DNA of 64,000 bases, taken from NCBI RefSeq assembly GCF_004345665.1, contig NZ_SLWR01000007.1, forward strand, positions 186,001-250,000, in the 5' to 3' direction. The notes below the pieces were generated by a model. It was not told the origin of the DNA, made no database searches, and worked only from the letters and a program-made list of their open reading frames with translations. Source of the DNA: Kribbella antiqua (GTDB taxonomy: Bacteria > Actinomycetota > Actinomycetes > Propionibacteriales > Kribbellaceae). Positions 61,587 through 64,000 of this stretch are shown here, one piece after another; within the stretch, counting starts at the first letter, position 1; each line of letters opens with the position of its first letter. The position numbers and the translations under genes are program-made.

Positions 61587-63879
61587 CCTTCGAACCGACT
61601 CCTTCTTTCAGGGACGCCGGCACGTCTTCCGGTACGCCGTTCATCCGCGGCTCGGGCCGGTCCGGGGTCGTCGCCTCGGGATCCAGTGGCGCCGGATGCA
61701 GTGGGTCTGGGGTGTCTGCCTGCGGTGCGGGATTCTTCCGCTCGGTCCGGATCCGCCGGTAGATGCGGACGAACGACGTACCGAACAACAAGGCGCAGGC
61801 GGCGCCGACCAGAATCCAGCCGACGCTGCCGTACTGCGCGGCCTGGATCACCAGCTCCTGGGGCTTGCCGACCGGGTCCCCGGCGGCGGTGACTACCTGG
61901 ACGTTCGCGCGGATCAGACCGTTCGCCTCCGCGCTCGCGGCGATCGGGTACGTCGCCTTGACCTTCGGACCGAGCACCTTGGTCTGGACCGGCTTGATCC
62001 GCAGGTCGGTCCGGTTCGCCGGCGTCACCACGATCCCGACCCGGACGGAATAGTCCAGGTTGTTCGTGATGGTCAGCGGGAAGGTGCCTTTGCTGCCGGC
62101 CAGGTTGACCTTGATCTCGCGGTGCAGTCCCTTGTCGTCGACGCTGTTGACCAGATGCACCTTGGCCAGTTGCTGGTTCACCGAGGAGGTCTCGATCGCG
62201 GCGTAGCGCTGGCCTTCGTCGGGGAAGTCACGCCAGCCGGTCGACGCGGACCGGGGCAGCGCCCGCTCCATCGACTCGCTGAGGTTCTCCGGGGCGGAGA
62301 GAAGCGACCGGAAGGTCAGTGTCGTGTCGGTGAGCCCGTGGACGGCGTCGACCTGGTTGCCGTTCAGCACAGCATCCGTGCGCGGCACGTTCGGTGCCTT
62401 GGTGGTCTGCGGGTTCTTCGCCGTCGCGACCACCGTGCCGACATCGGTCTGGTTGATCCACGGCAGCGACAGGCCACTGGCCAGCGCAGCGGTCGCGCGG
62501 CCGTCGGCGTCCCAGCCACGCGGCGGCAGCGCGACGACCGAGACAGTGCTCGCGCCACTCGCGGCCAGCAGCGCAGTCTCCGCTGCGAACCGCTGCCGGA
62601 CCTGGAGCGGGCTGTCGGCAGCGTCCGGGTCCGGCCCGCCGGCAGTGAGCGCCGAGTCCGCGATGACGGTGCGAACCTCGCTCTGCGGACCTTCCGGAGT
62701 CAGTACGTCGTACACCGGGGAGGGCGTGAGGTTCGGTCGGGCGGCTGTCGTCCAGGACGAGCTGCTGACCAGGTTCAGGTCCTGGTCGGTGGAACCGCGG
62801 AAGCCGGTCGACGCGGCGGCGAGGTACTTGCTGCGGGCCGAGCCGCCCTCCAGCCAGAGCCCGTTGGTGAAGCCGGCCGCGACGCTGGACCCGGCCGCCA
62901 GGTTGAACTCCTCGCTGGCTGCCCGGGCGTCGCCGACGATCTTCTTCAGCGGGTCGCCCGCCTCGATCAGGCCGGCGACGTCCGGGTCGCCGTACGGCAG
63001 AAGGACGACCTGGTTGCCCTTGGCACGGCTCGCCTCGAACGCCTTGAGCCACGCGGCGACCACCTTCTGGCCGGTGCCTGTCTTGGTCATGTTGTCGGGT
63101 CCGGTGACGACGTACCCGTTCTGCAGTTGGCGGGCCTCGTCGAGCATCGAGGGATCGACGAGCCAGGTCACCTTGCGCCGGTCGCCGATCGCGAGCAGCC
63201 GGCCGAGGTCGCCGTTCGGCGCCATCGACTCGGCGAGCGACTCGTTCGCGAACCTGCTGCCACCCAATTGGGTAGGTCGATGGCGCAACGGAATGACGAG
63301 GGCCGTGTTCACCTTGCCGGGCAGCGGCTCGGCGCCGATCACCGGCATCAGGGTGCGCGCCCGGCCGGCGGTCGCCCTGTCCTTACCTTCCGGCTGGCCG
63401 CGGAAGACGACGCCGACGACGTACACACCGGTGTTCTTGGTGATGCGCCATTCGTCCCACGGCACCGTCAGGCTGAACTGCACCGACGCCTTCGGCGCCA
63501 GCGGCTCTTCGAACTGCTGGAAGGTCGGCGTCTCCGGGTTGGTCAACCGGGTGCAGCTGTCCCGCTCGTTCATCGCCACGTCCTGCTCGGTGTCGATGTC
63601 GGCGACGTCGTCGTTGCTGGTCAGCCGTTCGCGGTCGATACACGCGAGTACCTGTGGAGCACGGAATGTCGTCGTACTGGTGTTCGTGATCCGGCCCTTG
63701 ATCGTCACCGGGTCGCCGGGCTTCGGCGCGACCGGAGCGAACGAGTCGATCGAGACGTCGACCACCGGCTCGTCCGCCGGCGCCGCGGGCGCCGGAGCGA
63801 TGCCGAGAAACGCTGCCGCCGCAGCGATCAGCAGGCCCGCACCTGCCGCCGCGGAGAGCCTCAGTCGCCGTCTGAACAC
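61579..63879 (-). CDS. DUF6049 family secreted/membrane protein
   Basis: 766 residues. N-terminal signal sequence (LSAAAGAGLLIAAAAAFLGI), a large extracytoplasmic region rich in Ser/Asp/Ala, and a C-terminal helix VGWILVGAACALLFGTSFVR followed by a Lys/Arg/Pro-rich cytoplasmic tail. Same place as mycobacterial Rv3909, next to murJ (MviN) and before pcnA. Two regions have immunoglobulin-like patterns (VDVSIDSFAPVAPKPGDPVT, LTITNNLDYSVRVGIVVTPA). Function unknown. Confidence 0.88.
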   Translation of the reverse strand: MFRRRLRLSAAAGAGLLIAAAAAFLGIAPAPAAPADEPVVDVSIDSFAPVAPKPGDPVTIKGRITNTSTTTFRAPQVLACIDRERLTSNDDVADIDTEQDVAMNERDSCTRLTNPETPTFQQFEEPLAPKASVQFSLTVPWDEWRITKNTGVYVVGVVFRGQPEGKDRATAGRARTLMPVIGAEPLPGKVNTALVIPLRHRPTQLGGSRFANESLAESMAPNGDLGRLLAIGDRRKVTWLVDPSMLDEARQLQNGYVVTGPDNMTKTGTGQKVVAAWLKAFEASRAKGNQVVLLPYGDPDVAGLIEAGDPLKKIVGDARAASEEFNLAAGSSVAAGFTNGLWLEGGSARSKYLAAASTGFRGSTDQDLNLVSSSSWTTAARPNLTPSPVYDVLTPEGPQSEVRTVIADSALTAGGPDPDAADSPLQVRQRFAAETALLAASGASTVSVVALPPRGWDADGRATAALASGLSLPWINQTDVGTVVATAKNPQTTKAPNVPRTDAVLNGNQVDAVHGLTDTTLTFRSLLSAPENLSESMERALPRSASTGWRDFPDEGQRYAAIETSSVNQQLAKVHLVNSVDDKGLHREIKVNLAGSKGTFPLTITNNLDYSVRVGIVVTPANRTDLRIKPVQTKVLGPKVKATYPIAASAEANGLIRANVQVVTAAGDPVGKPQELVIQAAQYGSVGWILVGAACALLFGTSFVRIYRRIRTERKNPAPQADTPDPLHPAPLDPEATTPDRPEPRMNGVPEDVPASLKEGVGSKDG

Positions 63880-63903
63880 GCCGTCACCGTAACCTAGTTC
63901 CCC

Positions 63904-64000
63904 GTGTCACCATTTGCCGACCAGTCAGGCTCCGCCGGATCGTTGTCCGCCATCCAGCGGCGGGGCGTCCAGGCGCTGCTGAAGATCGCTCCGGTGATCG
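63904..64000 (+). CDS. pcnA: CCA tRNA nucleotidyltransferase, start only
   Basis: The first 32 codons from GTG read VSPFADQSGSAGSLSAIQRR then GVQALLKIAPVI, matching the opening of actinobacterial CCA-adding enzymes (typically LTPAQ..AV..LLRIAPV). The gene is cut by the window end. Divergent from the DUF6049 gene, 24 bases between starts, the conserved arrangement at this locus. Confidence 0.65.
   Translation, partial: MSPFADQSGSAGSLSAIQRRGVQALLKIAPVI

Overview
The window is 64 kb of a high-GC actinobacterial chromosome spanning the replication origin. The order of core genes is the conserved actinobacterial one: gyrA, gyrB, dciA, recF, gnd, dnaN, dnaA, rpmH, rnpA, yidD, yidC, khpB, rsmG, parA, parB, then cwlM, trxA, trxB, an anti-sigma gene, sigM, a pseudokinase gene, murJ, a DUF6049 gene and pcnA. 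The short single-domain NAD-type Gnd between dnaN and recF, the DLW-39 microprotein and the DUF3566 gene beside gyrA also fit. I infer a member of the Propionibacteriales (Nocardioidaceae or Kribbellaceae, Kribbella-like), but that is inference from order and composition.

Layout. 1-17.5 kb is an accessory flank: a queA-like gene (cut by the edge), an SDR, an AGPS-like flavoenzyme divergent from a TetR-glpD pair, membrane and regulatory genes, and a stretch at about 9.8-14.1 kb with broken genes (LuxR remnant, SDR remnant, LLM oxidoreductase with an amber codon, frameshifted HxlR regulator). 17.6-19.7 kb is a small block bounded by a 123-bp direct repeat that includes the 3' half of tRNA-Ala. 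It holds a MerR-like/DUF433 gene overlapping a PIN-like gene, most simply a toxin-antitoxin cargo of a tRNA-associated element. 19.6-33.1 kb carries tRNA-Ala, tRNA-Ile, DLW-39, DUF3566, gyrA, gyrB, an unnamed membrane-gene block, dciA, recF, gnd and dnaN, mostly on the minus strand. 33.1-37.1 kb is dnaA with DnaA-box-bearing intergenic DNA on both sides (oriC). 37.1-43.3 kb is the plus-strand rpmH-to-parB run with five perfect parS sites. 43.3-45.8 kb is a repeat-rich segment without a recognisable gene and with a sixth, near-perfect parS. 45.8-64 kb returns to ordered genes: DUF3817-SURF1, ddl, an aminotransferase, GNAT-DUF2784, a PadR-controlled MMPL locus, cwlM, trxA, trxB, sigM with its anti-sigma factor, pseudokinase, murJ, DUF6049 and the first codons of pcnA.

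How it works together. DnaA, DnaN, DciA, RecF and gyrase make the replication core; ParA, ParB and parS segregate the origin; RpmH, RnpA, YidD, YidC and KhpB form the ribosome/RNase P/membrane insertion block; CwlM, MurJ, the pseudokinase and Ddl link to peptidoglycan synthesis; SigM with its zinc anti-sigma factor and the thioredoxin pair is an envelope/redox response unit. The most unusual features are the DnaA reading frame, which continues about 464 codons upstream of the canonical start through pentapeptide repeats, the parS palindromes embedded in rsmG and parA codons (always read as VSRET), and the tRNA-Ala-bounded DUF433/PIN pair.
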